Shown: one piece after another, positions 38,049 through 48,569 of the stretch
Layout: every line of letters starts with the position of its first letter
Numbering within the stretch: the stretch's first letter is position 1
DNA from: Pseudomonas poae
Lineage (GTDB): Bacteria; Pseudomonadota; Gammaproteobacteria; Pseudomonadales; Pseudomonadaceae
NCBI GenBank assembly: GCA_004000515.1
Contig: CP034537.1
Span: 3,300,001 to 3,364,000 of the forward strand
Reading direction: 5' to 3'
Length of the DNA stretch: 64,000 bases
Position numbers and translations under genes: made by a program
The notes under the pieces: generated by a model
What the model saw: only the letters and a program-made list of their open reading frames with translations
Database searches by the model: none
What the model was told of the DNA's origin: nothing

Positions 38049-38662
38049 ATGACTGATTCCCCCCGACCGTGACGAACGCCACTTGGCGCGCATGCTGCGC
38101 AAGAAAGCCGTGATCGACGAGCGCATCGCCAATTCCCCCCAATGAGTGTGGCTTGTTGCTGGTGCTGACCGGCAACGGCAAAGGCAAAAGCAGCTCCGCG
38201 TTCGGCATGCTCGCCCGGGCCATGGGCCACGGTATGCAGTGCGGCGTGGTGCAGTTCATCAAGGGTCGCAACAGCACTGGCGAGGAATTGTTCTTCCGTC
38301 GCTTCCCTGAGCAAGTGCGCTTTCACGTGATGGGCGAAGGTTTCACCTGGGAAACCCAGGACCGCCAACGCGACATCGCCGCCGCCGAAGCGGCCTGGGC
38401 GGTGTCCCGCGAGTTGCTGCAGGACCCTTCCATTGGCCTGGTCGTGCTGGACGAGCTGAACATCGCCCTCAAGCACGGCTACCTCGACCTGGACCAGGTA
38501 CTGAGTGACCTGCAAGCCCGCCCGCCGATGCAACACGTGGTGGTCACTGGTCGTGGCGCCAAGCCTGAATTGATCGAAATGGGCGACACCGTCACCGAAA
38601 TGGGCATGCTCAAGCACGCGTTCCAAGCCGGTATCAAGGCACAGAAGGGCGTCGAACTTTGA
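38049..38662 (+). CDS. cobO: Cob(I)yrinic acid a,c-diamide adenosyltransferase (two frameshifts)
   Basis: ATP:corrinoid adenosyltransferase of the CobA/CobO/BtuR type, which adds the adenosyl ligand. The start ATG 38049 after CGGAGAGCTGCC runs into stop within eight codons. Removing one C from each six-C run (38059-38064, 38135-38140) gives MTDSPDRDERHLARMLRKK...IANSPNECGLLLVLTG and a 203-residue protein. The P-loop is TGNGKGKSSSAFGM; further family blocks are GVVQFIKGRN and VLDELNIALKHGYLD. First gene after the riboswitch. Confidence 0.9.
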
Positions 38663-39954
38663 ATCAGCCCCGCCACTGCCCGGCCGTATTGATCGCCGCA
38701 CCGGCATCCGGCCAAGGCAAAACCACCGTCACCGCAGCCCTTGCCCGCTTGCACCGCAACCTGGGGCGCAAGGTGCGCGTGTTCAAATGCGGGCCGGACT
38801 TCCTCGACCCGATGATCCACGAGCGCGCCAGCGGTGCGCCGGTGTATCAGTTGGACATGTGGATGGTGGGCGAGCAGGAAAGTCGCCGCCTGTTGTGGGA
38901 AGCGGCAGGGGAGGCCGACCTGATCCTGATCGAAGGGGTGATGGGGTTGTTCGACGGCACACCTTCCAGCGCTGACCTGGCGCGCCACTTCGGCGTGCCG
39001 GTACTGGGTGTGATCGACGGCACCGCCATGGCGCAGACGTTTGGTGCGCTGGCCCTCGGCCTGGCCCGTTATCAGCCGGACTTGCCGTTCGCCGGGGTGC
39101 TGGCCAACCGCGTTGGTACCCTGCGTCATGCGCAACTGTTGGAAGGCAGTCTCACTGAAGGCCTGCGTTGGTACGGTGCGTTGTCCCGCGAGACCGGGAT
39201 CGAATTGCCAAGCCGTCATTTGGGCCTGGTACAAGCCAGCGAACTGAATGACCTTGACGTGCGCCTGGACGCCGCCGCCCAAGCCTTGGGCAGCAGCTGC
39301 GAAGTCGCGCTGCCGCCGCCGGTAACCTTTGCTGCGCCGGAAGAAATCGTCGCCGAGCCGCTTCTCGACGGCGTGCGCATTGCTGTGGCTCGTGACGAAG
39401 CCTTTGCCTTCACCTACGGTGCGAGCCTCGACCTGTTGCGGGCGATGGGCGCTGAGTTGCGCTTCTTCTCGCCGATCCACGATCGCGAATTGCCTGACGC
39501 CGACAGCCTCTATCTGCCCGGTGGTTACCCGGAACTGCACCACAAGGCACTGTCGGAAAATACCCCGATGCTCAACGCCATCCGCGCTCACCACGCGGCC
39601 GGCAAGCCGTTGCTCGCCGAATGTGGCGGCATGCTTTATCTGCTGGATTCGCTTACCGATGTGGAGGGCACCCGTGCCGAACTGGTCGGCCTGTTGCAGG
39701 GCGATGCGGTGATGCAGAAAAAGCTGGCGGCGCTGGCACTGCAAAATGTTGAGTTGCCCGAAGGCGTGCTGCGGGGTCATACCTATCACCACTCGTTGAC
39801 CAGTACCGAGTGGCAACCGATTGCTCGTGGCGTGAGCCCCAACGGTGGGCGCGGGGCAGAGGCGGTGTATCGGCAGGGGCGGATGACGGCTTCCTACGTG
39901 CACTTTTACTTTCCGTCCAATCCTGCGGCGGTGGCTGCACTGTTTGCGCCATGA
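38659..39954 (+). CDS. cobB: Cobyrinate a,c-diamide synthase
   Basis: A 431-residue glutamine amidotransferase that amidates the a and c side chains of (hydrogeno)byrinic acid. The ATP-binding domain has APASGQGKTTVTAALAR and FKCGPDFLDP; the class-I amidotransferase domain carries the nucleophile in LLAECGGMLYLLDSL and His in RGHTYHHSLTS. The start is TTG 38659, which overlaps the cobO stop (TTGA); homology begins immediately after. It directly precedes bluB with a four-base overlap. Confidence 0.93.
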   Translation: MNQPRHCPAVLIAAPASGQGKTTVTAALARLHRNLGRKVRVFKCGPDFLDPMIHERASGAPVYQLDMWMVGEQESRRLLWEAAGEADLILIEGVMGLFDGTPSSADLARHFGVPVLGVIDGTAMAQTFGALALGLARYQPDLPFAGVLANRVGTLRHAQLLEGSLTEGLRWYGALSRETGIELPSRHLGLVQASELNDLDVRLDAAAQALGSSCEVALPPPVTFAAPEEIVAEPLLDGVRIAVARDEAFAFTYGASLDLLRAMGAELRFFSPIHDRELPDADSLYLPGGYPELHHKALSENTPMLNAIRAHHAAGKPLLAECGGMLYLLDSLTDVEGTRAELVGLLQGDAVMQKKLAALALQNVELPEGVLRGHTYHHSLTSTEWQPIARGVSPNGGRGAEAVYRQGRMTASYVHFYFPSNPAAVAALFAP

Positions 39955-40601
39955 CTGACAACGCCTTCCCCCAAGCCGACCGTGACGCCGTCTACCGCGC
40001 CATCGCCGAACGCCGCGACATGCGCCACTTCAGCGGCGGCACGGTTGCCCCTGAGTTGCTGCATCGCCTACTTCAGGCCGCCCACCAGGCGCCCAGTGTC
40101 GGCCTGATGCAGCCATGGCGTTTTATCCGTATCAGCGACCGCCAATTGCGTGGCCAGATCCAGCATCTGGTGGAAGAAGAGCGCGTACGGACCGCTGAAG
40201 CCCTGGGCGAACGCTCCGACGAGTTCATGAAACTCAAGGTCGAAGGTATCCACGACTGCGCCGAAGTGCTGGTGGCCGCGCTGATGGATGATCGCGAGCG
40301 CCACATCTTTGGTCGCCGTACGTTGCCGGAAATGGACATGGCCTCACTGTCCTGTGCCATCCAGAATCTGTGGCTGGCGGCCCGAGTCGAAGGCCTTGGC
40401 ATGGGTTGGGTCTCGCTGTTCGAGCCCCAGGCCCTTGCCGATCTACTGGGCCTGCCGCCTGGTGCCAAACCCCTGGCCGTGCTGTGCCTGGGGCCGGTGA
40501 CCGAGTTCTACCCGGCACCGATGTTGCAGCTCGAAGGCTGGACCGAGCCTCGGCCGCTGAGTGACATGTTGTATGAGAATACGTGGGGAGTGAGTCAATG
40601 A
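39951..40601 (+). CDS. bluB: 5,6-dimethylbenzimidazole synthase
   Basis: A 216-residue nitroreductase-fold enzyme that breaks down reduced FMN with oxygen to make the lower ligand of B12. Family signatures: [35 protein letters not shown] and the FMN region [18 protein letters not shown] block with [15 protein letters not shown] 39951 overlaps the cobB stop. Its presence inside the operon means the cell makes its own DMB aerobically. Confidence 0.93.
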   Translation: MTDNAFPQADRDAVYRAIAERRDMRHFSGGTVAPELLHRLLQAAHQAPSVGLMQPWRFIRISDRQLRGQIQHLVEEERVRTAEALGERSDEFMKLKVEGIHDCAEVLVAALMDDRERHIFGRRTLPEMDMASLSCAIQNLWLAARVEGLGMGWVSLFEPQALADLLGLPPGAKPLAVLCLGPVTEFYPAPMLQLEGWTEPRPLSDMLYENTWGVSQ

Positions 40602-41506
40602 GTGTGGCCTTGCTGTGTGTCGCGGCAGTGGCGCTGGATGCGCTGCTGGGCGAGCCCAGGCGCTGGCATCCGCTGGTGGCGTTCGGCAATTTCGCCGGGC
40701 GCATCGAGCAACGTTTCAACACCGGTGGCCGGGGCTGGCGCAGCCATGGCGTGACCGCTTGGTTTATCGCGGTGGTGCCGCTGACCTTGCTGGCCACCGC
40801 GTTGTCGTGGGCGCCGTATATCGGCTGGATACTGGAGATTCTTGCGCTGTATTGCGCCCTCGGGATGCGCAGCCTTGGCGAACATGTGATCCCGGTGGCC
40901 CAGGCGCTGCGCAGTGATGACCTGGACGAAGCCCGCAAGCGCGTGAGCTACCTGGTGAGTCGCCAGACCAATGAGCTGGACCGCACCGAAGTCGCCCGCG
41001 CCGCCACCGAGTCGGTGCTGGAAAACGGCAGCGATGCGGTATTTGCCGCGTTGTTCTGGTTTGTCGTCGCCGGGGTGCCGGGTGTGGTGCTTTATCGCCT
41101 GAGCAATACCCTCGACGCCATGTGGGGCTATCGCAACGAACGCTTCGAGCGTTTCGGCTGGGCCGCGGCCAAAATCGACGACGTATTGAACTACATTCCT
41201 GCACGACTAGTGGCGTTGACCTACGCCTTGCTCGGCAAAACCCGACTGGCTCTTAAATGCTGGCGCACCCAAGGCCCAACATGGGACAGCCCGAACGCTG
41301 GTCCGGTAATGGCTGCGGGCGCTGGCGCGCTGGGCGTCGAGTTGGGTGGCCCGGCGATCTACCACGGCGAAGTGCATCAGCGCCCGCAACTGGGTGAAGG
41401 CCCGGCGGCGGATGCAGACGCCATCGACCGGGGCTGGCAACTGGTGCAACGCGGCGTATGGTTGTGGCTGCTGATCCTGTGCGCGGGGGCGCAATTCTAT
41501 GCTTGA
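40598..41506 (+). CDS. cbiB: Adenosylcobinamide-phosphate synthase
   Basis: A 302-residue membrane enzyme (CbiB, called CobD in Pseudomonas denitrificans) that attaches aminopropanol phosphate to cobyric acid. Conserved blocks include [18 protein letters not shown] at the start, [34 protein letters not shown] and [29 protein letters not shown] lies near the C-terminus. About five helices. The ATG overlaps the bluB stop and its own stop overlaps the next gene. Confidence 0.93.
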   Translation: MSVALLCVAAVALDALLGEPRRWHPLVAFGNFAGRIEQRFNTGGRGWRSHGVTAWFIAVVPLTLLATALSWAPYIGWILEILALYCALGMRSLGEHVIPVAQALRSDDLDEARKRVSYLVSRQTNELDRTEVARAATESVLENGSDAVFAALFWFVVAGVPGVVLYRLSNTLDAMWGYRNERFERFGWAAAKIDDVLNYIPARLVALTYALLGKTRLALKCWRTQGPTWDSPNAGPVMAAGAGALGVELGGPAIYHGEVHQRPQLGEGPAADADAIDRGWQLVQRGVWLWLLILCAGAQFYA

Positions 41507-42488
41507 ACACGGTGGTCGACTGCGCAAGGCGGCGATTCAATACGGGATCGCCGAGGCCGACTGGCTGGACCTGTCCAGCGGTCTGGCGCCCTGGCCCTTC
41601 CCAATTCCCGAGATTCCACTACGGGCCTGGGCGCGCTTGCCGGAAACCGATGACGGCCTGGAGCAGGCCGCCAGCGAGTATTACGGCGCCGCGCACTTGC
41701 TGCCGGTAGCGGGTTCCCAGGCGGCGATCCAGTTGCTGCCGCGCCTGCGTCGTGCCGGCAAGGTCGGCGTGTTGTCGCCGTGTTACGCCGAACACGCCGA
41801 AGCCTGGCGCCGTGCCGGTTACGTGGTGCGCGAAGTGCAGGAGCAGGAAGTCGACTTCTTTCTCGACAGTTTCGACGTGCTGGTGGTGGTCAATCCCAAT
41901 AACCCCACAGGCTTGAGCCTGACGCCGCAGCGTCTGTTGGACTGGCATACCCGCCTGGCCCAACGCGGCGGCTGGCTGGTGGTGGACGAAGCCTTCATGG
42001 ACGTGACGCCACAGTTGAGCCTGGCGAGTGAGGCCCATCAGGTTGGCCTGATTGTGCTGCGTTCATTCGGCAAGTTTTTCGGTTTGGCCGGTGTACGGCT
42101 GGGCTTTGTGTTGGCAGAACGCAAGCTGCTCAAGTTGCTGGCCGAACAGGTCGGACCGTGGGCCGTCAGCGGGCCGACCCGCGTAGTGGGCAAAGTGTGT
42201 CTGCGTGATTTCGCCGGGCATGCGCGGCAACGCGCGCGGTGCATCGAGGCCGGCCAGCGTTTGTTTGCGTCTATAGAGCGTCATGGCTTTCAACCCCAGG
42301 GCGGTTGCGCGTTGTTCCAATGGCTGATCACCCCGCACGCCGAACGCATGCATGAGTTCATGGCGCAGCGCGGGATTCTGCTGCGTTTGTTCGCCCACGA
42401 CAGCAGCCTGCGTTTTGGCCTGCCCGACACCGAGGCCGATTGGTTGCGACTCGACAACGCCCTGGCCGCCTATAAGGACGCCACATGA
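41499..42488 (+). CDS. cobD: Threonine-phosphate decarboxylase (PLP)
   Basis: A 329-residue aminotransferase-fold enzyme that makes (R)-1-amino-2-propanol phosphate for the nucleotide loop. Named CobD in Salmonella and CobC in P. denitrificans. The N-terminal [15 protein letters not shown], the [13 protein letters not shown] loop, DEAFMD and the PLP lysine in [16 protein letters not shown] are present. It overlaps cbiB by eight bases and cobQ by four, which indicates tight coupling. Confidence 0.92.
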   Translation: MLEHGGRLRKAAIQYGIAEADWLDLSSGLAPWPFPIPEIPLRAWARLPETDDGLEQAASEYYGAAHLLPVAGSQAAIQLLPRLRRAGKVGVLSPCYAEHAEAWRRAGYVVREVQEQEVDFFLDSFDVLVVVNPNNPTGLSLTPQRLLDWHTRLAQRGGWLVVDEAFMDVTPQLSLASEAHQVGLIVLRSFGKFFGLAGVRLGFVLAERKLLKLLAEQVGPWAVSGPTRVVGKVCLRDFAGHARQRARCIEAGQRLFASIERHGFQPQGGCALFQWLITPHAERMHEFMAQRGILLRLFAHDSSLRFGLPDTEADWLRLDNALAAYKDAT

Positions 42489-43936
42489 GTACGCTGATGG
42501 TGCAAGGCACCACCTCCGACGCCGGCAAGAGCACTCTGGTGACCGCGCTGTGCCGCTGGCTGGTGCGCCAGGGTGTGGCGGTGGCACCTTTCAAGCCGCA
42601 AAACATGGCCCTCAACAGTGCCGTGACGGCCGAGGGCGGTGAGATCGGCCGCGCCCAGGCGGTACAGGCCCAAGCCGCCAACCTGGCGCCGCATACCGAT
42701 ATGAACCCGGTGTTGCTCAAGCCCAACAGTGACACCGGCTCCCAGGTGATCATCCATGGCCGCGCCGTGACCAGCATGAACGCCGTGGCCTATCACGATT
42801 ACAAAGCCATCGCGATGCAAGCCGTGCTGGCCTCCCATACGCGGTTGAGCCAAGCCTATTCAGTGGTGATGGTGGAAGGCGCGGGTTCCCCGGCAGAGAT
42901 CAACCTGCGCGCCAATGACATCGCCAACATGGGGTTTGCCGAGGCGGTGGATTGCCCGGTGTTGTTGATTGCCGATATCAACCGTGGCGGCGTGTTCGCT
43001 CATTTGGTGGGCACCCTGGAGTTGCTTTCGCCCAGTGAGCAGGCGCGGGTCAAAGGTTTCATCATCAACCGCTTTCGTGGCGATATCGCGCTGCTGCAAC
43101 CGGGGCTGGACTGGTTGCAAGCGCGCACCGGCAAACCGGTGGTGGGTGTGTTGCCCTACGTGATGGACCTGCACCTGGAGGCCGAAGACGGCATCGACCG
43201 ACGCCAGACCGACAAGGCGGCCCAAGTGCTCAAGGTGGTGGTGCCGGTGTTGCCGCGTATCAGCAACCACACGGATTTCGACCCGCTGCGCCTGCACCCC
43301 CAAGTGGATTTGCAGTTTATCGGCCCTGGCCAATCGATTCCGGCTGCCGACCTGATCATCCTCCCCGGCTCGAAAAGCGTACGCAGCGACCTCGCGTACC
43401 TGCGCGCCAACGGCTGGGACACCGCCGTGGCGCGGCACCTGCGCTACGGCGGCAAGGTGCTGGGTATTTGTGGCGGCTTGCAGATGTTGGGTGAGCACGT
43501 CCATGACCCGCTCGGCCTGGAAGGGCCTGCCGGCTCCAGCGATGGCCTGGGGCTGCTGGCGTTCAGCACCACGCTGGAAGAAGAAAAGCAGCTACGCAAT
43601 GTGCGCGGGCGTTTGTTGTTGGAAGACGCCGAAGTCAGCGGGTATGAGATTCATGCGGGCGTGACGTCCGGTCTCGCGTTGGAACACGCGGCTGTGCTGT
43701 TGGATGATGGCCGAAGCGACGGCGCGCAGAGCGCAGACGGGCAGATCCTCGGCACGTACCTGCACGGCCTGTTTGAAACGCCGGCTGCCTGCGGTGCCCT
43801 GTTGCGTTGGGCGGGTTTGCAGGATGTGCAGGCAGTGGATTACCACGCGCTGCGAGAGCGGGATATCGAGCGCTTGGCGGACCTTGTGCAACACCATCTG
43901 GACACTGATCTGCTGCGCGACCTATGTGGGATTTGA
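42485..43936 (+). CDS. cobQ: Cobyric acid synthase
   Basis: A 483-residue amidotransferase that amidates side chains b, d, e and g. The ATP site is [16 protein letters not shown], followed by [10 protein letters not shown] and [13 protein letters not shown]. The amidotransferase part has [12 protein letters not shown], nucleophile Cys in [15 protein letters not shown] and His in [14 protein letters not shown] 42485 overlaps the cobD stop. A 43-base gap with a REP fragment (TGTGGGAGCTGGCTTG) separates it from cobU. Confidence 0.94.
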   Translation: MSTLMVQGTTSDAGKSTLVTALCRWLVRQGVAVAPFKPQNMALNSAVTAEGGEIGRAQAVQAQAANLAPHTDMNPVLLKPNSDTGSQVIIHGRAVTSMNAVAYHDYKAIAMQAVLASHTRLSQAYSVVMVEGAGSPAEINLRANDIANMGFAEAVDCPVLLIADINRGGVFAHLVGTLELLSPSEQARVKGFIINRFRGDIALLQPGLDWLQARTGKPVVGVLPYVMDLHLEAEDGIDRRQTDKAAQVLKVVVPVLPRISNHTDFDPLRLHPQVDLQFIGPGQSIPAADLIILPGSKSVRSDLAYLRANGWDTAVARHLRYGGKVLGICGGLQMLGEHVHDPLGLEGPAGSSDGLGLLAFSTTLEEEKQLRNVRGRLLLEDAEVSGYEIHAGVTSGLALEHAAVLLDDGRSDGAQSADGQILGTYLHGLFETPAACGALLRWAGLQDVQAVDYHALRERDIERLADLVQHHLDTDLLRDLCGI

Positions 43937-43979
43937 TGATCCCTTGTGGGAGCTGGCTTGAGTATAAAGGTGTAACCCC

Positions 43980-44502
43980 ATGCTCCAACTGATCCTCGGC
44001 GGCGCCCGTTCCGGCAAAAGCCGCCTCGCCGAAAAAGTTCGCCAGTGACAGCTCGCTGCCGGTCATCTATATCGCCACCAGCCAACCGCTCGACGGCGAG
44101 ATGAATGAACGCGTCGCCCTGCATCGCCAGCGCCGGCCCGACCACTGGGGCCTGATCGAAGAGCCTGTCGAACTGGCGCGGGTGCTGCGGGAACATGCTG
44201 CACCCGACCGCTGCCTGCTGGTGGATTGCCTGACCCTGTGGCTTACCAACCTGCTGATGCTCGACGATTCAGCTCGGCTGGCGGCGGAGCGCGACCATCT
44301 GCTGGAAACCCTGGCCTCGCTGCCAGGTGAAATCATTTTGTCAGCAACGAGACCGGTTTGGGTGTCGTGCCGCTGGGCGAATTGACTCGCCGCTATGTGG
44401 ATGAAGCCGGATGGCTGCATCAAGCCTTAAGCCGAGCGGTGTCAGCGTGTTGTCCTGACGGTTGCCGGCCTGCCCCTGACTTTGAAAGGTACTGCGTTAT
44501 GA
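43980..44502 (+). CDS. cobU: Adenosylcobinamide kinase / guanylyltransferase (three frameshifts)
   Basis: Phosphorylates and then guanylylates adenosylcobinamide (CobU, or CobP in P. denitrificans). From ATG 43980 the P-loop [16 protein letters not shown] is seen. The frame then needs one A removed at 44032-44036, one G added at 44340 and one C removed at 44432-44433. The corrected 173-residue protein reads [50 protein letters not shown] and ends [19 protein letters not shown]. Its stop overlaps the cobT ATG. Three breaks in 520 bases make this the most damaged gene in the window. Confidence 0.88.
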
Positions 44503-45553
44503 CTGACACCTGGTGGCTCAACCCTTGTAAGGCCATTGACTCTGCTGCGTACGAACAAGCCCTGGCACGCCAGCAACAATTGACCAAGCCGGCCGGATCT
44601 CTCGGTCAGTTGGAAGCGCTGGCGGTGCAGTTCGCAGGTTTGCAAGGCAAGGTCAAACCTTCGGTGGACCAGTTGTGGATCGCCATTTTGCCGGCGATCA
44701 TGGGGTGGTGGCGGAAGGTGTATCTGCGTTTCCCCAGGAAGTGACTGGCCAGATGCTGCATAACTTTGTCACCGGCGGCGCGGCCATCAGCGTGTTGGCG
44801 CGGCAACTGGATGCGCAATTGGAAGTGGTCGACCTTGGCACAGTCACGCCATCGCTGAGTTTGCCCGGCGTACGCCACCTGAATATCGGCGCGGGCACCG
44901 CCAACTTCGTCAACGGCGCGGCGATGACCGAGGCGCAAGGGCAACTGGCCTTGCAAGCCGGTCGGGACAGCGCCCGTCGCGCGTTGGAAGGCGGGGCGCA
45001 GCTGTTTATTGGGGGCGAGATGGGCATCGGCAACACCACGGCCGCCAGTGCGCTGGCCTGCGCGTTGCTCGATTGCCAAGTCAGCGACCTGACCGGCCCG
45101 GGCACAGGGTTGAATGCTCAAGGCGTCAGCCACAAGGTTGCCGTGATCGAGCGCGCACTGGCCTTGCACGCCGGGCAGCGCGGTGATGCCCTGCAAACCC
45201 TGTTCAATCTCGGTGGTTTCGAAATCGCTGCATTGGTGGGCGCCTATCTGGCCTGCGCACAGGAGGGCATCGTGGTGCTGGTGGACGGGTTTATCTGCAC
45301 GGTCGCGGCCCTGGTCGCCACGCGCTTGAATCCGGCCAGTCGTGAATGGCTTGTGTTCGGCCACAAAGGGGCTGAACCGGGCCATCGCCATGTGCTGCAA
45401 AGCCTCGACGCGCAACCGTTGCTGGAGCTGGGCTTGCGCCTGGGCGAGGGCAGTGGCGCGGCGTTGGCGGTGCCATTGTTGCGCCTGGCCTGCGCGCTGC
45501 ACGGCCAGATGGCGACCTTTGCCGAAGCCGCCGTGGCAGACCGCCCGGCATGA
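44499..45553 (+). CDS. cobT: Nicotinate-nucleotide--dimethylbenzimidazole phosphoribosyltransferase (frameshifted)
   Basis: Makes alpha-ribazole phosphate from DMB and nicotinate mononucleotide, so it uses the BluB product. The frame from ATG 44499 ([25 protein letters not shown] start) breaks at TTTT 44686-44689. One added T gives [20 protein letters not shown], the family signature, and 351 residues. Further blocks are [26 protein letters not shown] and [12 protein letters not shown]. The next gene overlaps its stop by four bases. Confidence 0.92.
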
Positions 45554-46128
45554 CCACCTTACACCTGGACCTATTGCGCCACGGCGAAACCGAACTGGGC
45601 GGCGGCCTGCGCGGCAGCCTGGACGACGCGCTCACCGCCAAGGGCTGGGAGCAGATGCGTGCCGCTGTGGTGGAACAGGGGCCTTGGGACCGTTTGGTCA
45701 GTTCGCCGTTGCAGCGTTGTGCGCGGTTTGCCGAGGAGTTGGGTGCACGGTTGAACCTACCGGTGAGTGTTGAAAAGGACCTGCAGGAACTGCACTTTGG
45801 CGCTTGGGAAGGGCAGAGTGCGGCAGCGCTGATGGAGACCGACGCCGAGGCGTTGGGGCTTTTCTGGGCTGACCCCTACAGCTTCACACCGCCGGACGGC
45901 GAGCGTGTCACGGACTTTTCCTATCGGGTTCTGGGCGCTATCGCACGCTTGCATCAGACCTATGCCGGCGAGCGCGTGCTGCTGATCAGCCATGGCGGCG
46001 TGATGCGTTTGCTATTGGCCCGCGCGCGCGGTTTGCCTCGCGAGCAATTGCTGAATGTCGAGGTCGGCCACGGCGGCTTGTTCAGCTTGCGGGTTGAGGC
46101 TGGCGGTGTGTTGAAGGAAGGAGTCTGA
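45550..46128 (+). CDS. cobC: Alpha-ribazole phosphatase (histidine phosphatase family)
   Basis: A 192-residue phosphoglycerate-mutase-like enzyme thought to dephosphorylate alpha-ribazole phosphate or adenosylcobalamin phosphate. Active-site motifs: [20 protein letters not shown] (phospho-His in RHGE), [26 protein letters not shown] and the second His in [12 protein letters not shown]. Position between cobT and cobS supports the B12 role over a general phosphatase. Confidence 0.88.
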   Translation: MTTLHLDLLRHGETELGGGLRGSLDDALTAKGWEQMRAAVVEQGPWDRLVSSPLQRCARFAEELGARLNLPVSVEKDLQELHFGAWEGQSAAALMETDAEALGLFWADPYSFTPPDGERVTDFSYRVLGAIARLHQTYAGERVLLISHGGVMRLLLARARGLPREQLLNVEVGHGGLFSLRVEAGGVLKEGV

Positions 46129-46130
46129 GG

Positions 46131-46858
46131 ATGCTGCCGTTCTGGATCGCCCTGCAATTTCTGAGCAGCCTGCCCATTCGCCTGCCAGGTATGCCGCAGC
46201 CGCAGGAACTGGGGCGTTCGCTGTTGTTTTACCCGGTAGTCGGTTTGTTGTTCGGCGTGCTGTTGTGGGGCCTGAACGCAGTGCTGATGGGATCGCCGTT
46301 GCTGCTGCATGCCGCGTTGTTGCTGACGGCCTGGGTGCTGCTCAGTGGGGCTTGCACCTGGATGGCTTGGCGGACAGTGCCGATGCCTGGCTGGGCGGCT
46401 TCGGCGACCGCGAGCGTACCCTCACCATCATGAAGGACCCGCGCAGCGGGCCGATTGCGGTGGTCACGCTAGGGTTGGTGTTGCTGCTTAAGTTCACTGC
46501 GCTGGTGGCCTTGATCGAGCAACATAACGGCGCGGCATTGATCCTGGCGCCGTTGATCGGGCGCGCGTCGATGTTGGCGCTGTTTCTGACCACACGTTAT
46601 GTACGTGCGGGAGGATTGGGGCAGGCACTGTCGGATCATTTACCGAGAGTTGTCGGCCAACAGGTGCTGGTCCTCAGCGGCCTGGCGTGCATCCTGATTG
46701 GCGGTTTCAGCGGTGGGATTGCTGTACTGCTCGCCGCGCTGTGCTTTATCGGCTTGCGCCAGGTGATGGTCAAGCGCCTGGGCGGCACGACTGGCGATAC
46801 CGCTGGCGCCTTGCTGGAACTGCTGGAAGTGGCGGTTTTGGTCGGTCTGGCGCTGTAA
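46131..46858 (+). CDS. cobS: Adenosylcobinamide-GDP ribazoletransferase (cobalamin synthase) (frameshifted)
   Basis: Membrane enzyme of the last joining step (CobS, or CobV). The first frame encodes ALQFLSSLPIRLPGMPQP and breaks at GGGG 46348-46351. One added G restores LLSGGLHLDGLADSADAWLG, the Asp-rich active-site motif, and a 242-residue protein with about six helices (MKDPRSGPIAVVTLGLVLLLK, GRASMLALFLTTRYVR). It starts three bases after cobC and is the last gene of the operon. No clear terminator follows before the MarR gene. Confidence 0.9.
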
Positions 46859-46881
46859 CACTTTCTTGCATTCTCTTAATC

Positions 46882-46897
46882 GCGGGTATATACACGT
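46882..46897 (+). promoter_or_regulatory. Probable MarR operator before the regulator gene
   Basis: GCGGGTATATACACGT, ending four bases before the MarR start, repeats the left 12 bases of the perfect palindrome at 47328-47343. The placement suggests autorepression. Confidence 0.5.
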
Positions 46898-46900
46898 TCC

Positions 46901-47305
46901 ATGCTTGCCTCCCAATGTTTATGTACCAACCTGCGTCGCGCCGCTCGTGGCGTCAGCAGGCATTACGACGGCGCTCTCGACGGCTTCGGGATCAACGTTG
47001 CCCAGTATTCTTTGCTGTGCAACCTGCAGCGTCTGGATCAGCCGAGCATCTCCAGCCTGGCGGAAGCCATGGGGCTGGATCGCAGCACCTTGGGGCGCAA
47101 CCTGCGGGTGCTGGAAGGCGAAGGCCTGGTGCAACTGGTGGAAGGCGACGACCTGCGCAACCGCCTGGTGCTGTTGACCGAAGCGGGTGAAGAGCGACTG
47201 GCCGCCGCGTTACCGGCCTGGGAAGCAGCGCAGCAGAAATTGATCGATCAACTCGGCGCAGAAAAACGCGAAACCTTGTTGGCCTTGCTGGACGAACTCG
47301 CCTGA
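46901..47305 (+). CDS. MarR-family transcriptional regulator
   Basis: A 134-residue winged-helix dimeric repressor. N-terminal dimerisation helix RRAARGVSRHYDGALDGFG, recognition helix region ISSLAEAMGLDRSTLGRNLRVLE, wing GLVQLVEGDDLRNRLVLLT and C-terminal dimer helices. The Cys residues near the N-terminus (ASQCLCTNL) could sense oxidants or electrophiles, an inference. It lies upstream of an MFS gene in the same direction and matching palindromes precede both, so it probably represses both. Confidence 0.88.
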   Translation: MLASQCLCTNLRRAARGVSRHYDGALDGFGINVAQYSLLCNLQRLDQPSISSLAEAMGLDRSTLGRNLRVLEGEGLVQLVEGDDLRNRLVLLTEAGEERLAAALPAWEAAQQKLIDQLGAEKRETLLALLDELA

Positions 47306-47327
47306 ACGCGAGTTTGTTCGAATACAA

Positions 47328-47343
47328 GCGGGTATATACCCGC
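47328..47343 (+). promoter_or_regulatory. Perfect 16-bp palindrome, probable MarR operator of the MFS gene
   Basis: GCGGGTATATACCCGC is a perfect inverted repeat between the MarR stop and the MFS start (16 bases before the latter). Its left part is also found before the MarR gene. Confidence 0.6.
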
Positions 47344-47359
47344 GAGCGGAGAATAAGAA

Positions 47360-48569
47360 ATGACCTCGATGTGGCGCACCAGTGGCTGGATTCTTGTGGG
47401 GAGTGCGCTGATCCTGGCGTTGTCGTTGGGCGTGCGGCATGGTTTCGGCCTGTTCTTGGCACCGATGAGCAGCGAATTCGGCTGGGGCCGCGAGACGTTT
47501 GCCTTCGCCATTGCCTTGCAGAATCTGATCTGGGGTCTGGCACAACCCTTTACCGGTGCGTTGGCTGACCGTTTCGGCGCGACCAAGGCCGTGTTTGTCG
47601 GCGGTGTGTTGTACGCGGCGGGCCTAGTGTTGATGGGTATGTCCGATTCGGCGGTGTCGTTGTCCCTGAGTGCAGGCTTGCTGATTGGTATCGGCCTGTC
47701 CGGCACGTCGTTCTCGGTGATTCTCGGCGTGGTCGGCCGCGCCGTGGCGCCAGAAAAAACGCAGCATGGCCATGGGGATCGCCAGTGCTGCCGGTTCGTT
47801 TGGCCAGTTTGCGATGGTGCCGGGCACGCTCGGCTTGATCAGTTGGTTGGGCTGGTCGGCTGCCCTGCTGGTGTTGGGCCTGATGGTTGCGCTGATTTTG
47901 CCGCTGGTGAGCATGCTCAAGGACCGACCGCTACCGGTCATGGCCGGGCAGCAAACCCTGCGTGAAGCTCTGAAGGAAGCCTGTTCCCACTCTGGGTTCT
48001 GGCTGTTGGCCTTCGGCTTTTTCGTCTGCGGTTTCCAGGTGGTGTTCATCGGTGTGCATTTGCCGGCCTACCTGGTGGACCAGCATTTGCCCGCCACGGT
48101 TGGCACCACGGTGCTGGCGTTGATCGGTCTGTTCAATATCTTCGGCACCTACACCGCCGGCTGGCTCGGTGGGCGCATGTCCAAGCCGCGCTTGCTCACG
48201 GGGTTGTACTTGTTGCGTGCGGTGGTGATTGTGCTGTTCCTGTGGGCGCCGGTCACCGAAGTCACGGCCTATCTGTTCGGCATGGCCATGGGCTTCCTGT
48301 GGCTGTCCACTGTGCCACTGACCAACGGCACGGTTGCGACGCTGTTCGGTGTACGAAACCTCTCCATGCTCGGTGGGATCGTGTTCCTGTTTCACCAGCT
48401 CGGTTCGTTCCTTGGCGGTTGGTTGGGTGGGGTGGTCTATGATCGAACCGGTAACTACGATTTGATTTGGCAGGTGGCGATTCTATTGAGCCTGCTTGCG
48501 GCGGCCTTGAACTGGCCGGTGCGCGAGCGGCCAGTGGCCCGACTGCAGGCGCAGATGGAGGCGGCATGA
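47360..48569 (+). CDS. MFS transporter under the MarR regulator (frameshifted)
   Basis: Major facilitator, 402 residues once corrected, with 12 helices. The start MTSMWRTSGWILVGSALILAL follows AGCGGAGAATAAGAA. The frame breaks in the six-A run 47754-47759; removing one A gives RAVAPEKRSMAMGIASAAGS. Family features: GVRHGFGLFLAPMSSEFGW, ADRFGATKAVFVGGVLY, YTAGWLGGRMSK. Similar carriers in Pseudomonas are monocarboxylate or drug transporters; the substrate is unknown. Its stop overlaps a micro-ORF start by four bases. Confidence 0.85.

Noticed and set aside
38049..38662. Programmed ribosomal frameshifting in cobO
   Set aside because: Two separate shifts would be needed and neither is preceded by a slippery heptamer with a downstream pseudoknot; other cob genes show the same type of break.
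38479..39903. 474-codon minus-strand frame opposite cobO/cobB
   Set aside because: Its product is low-complexity and rich in Gln/His/Arg, as expected for the complement of a G+C-rich gene; cobB on the plus strand is unmistakable.
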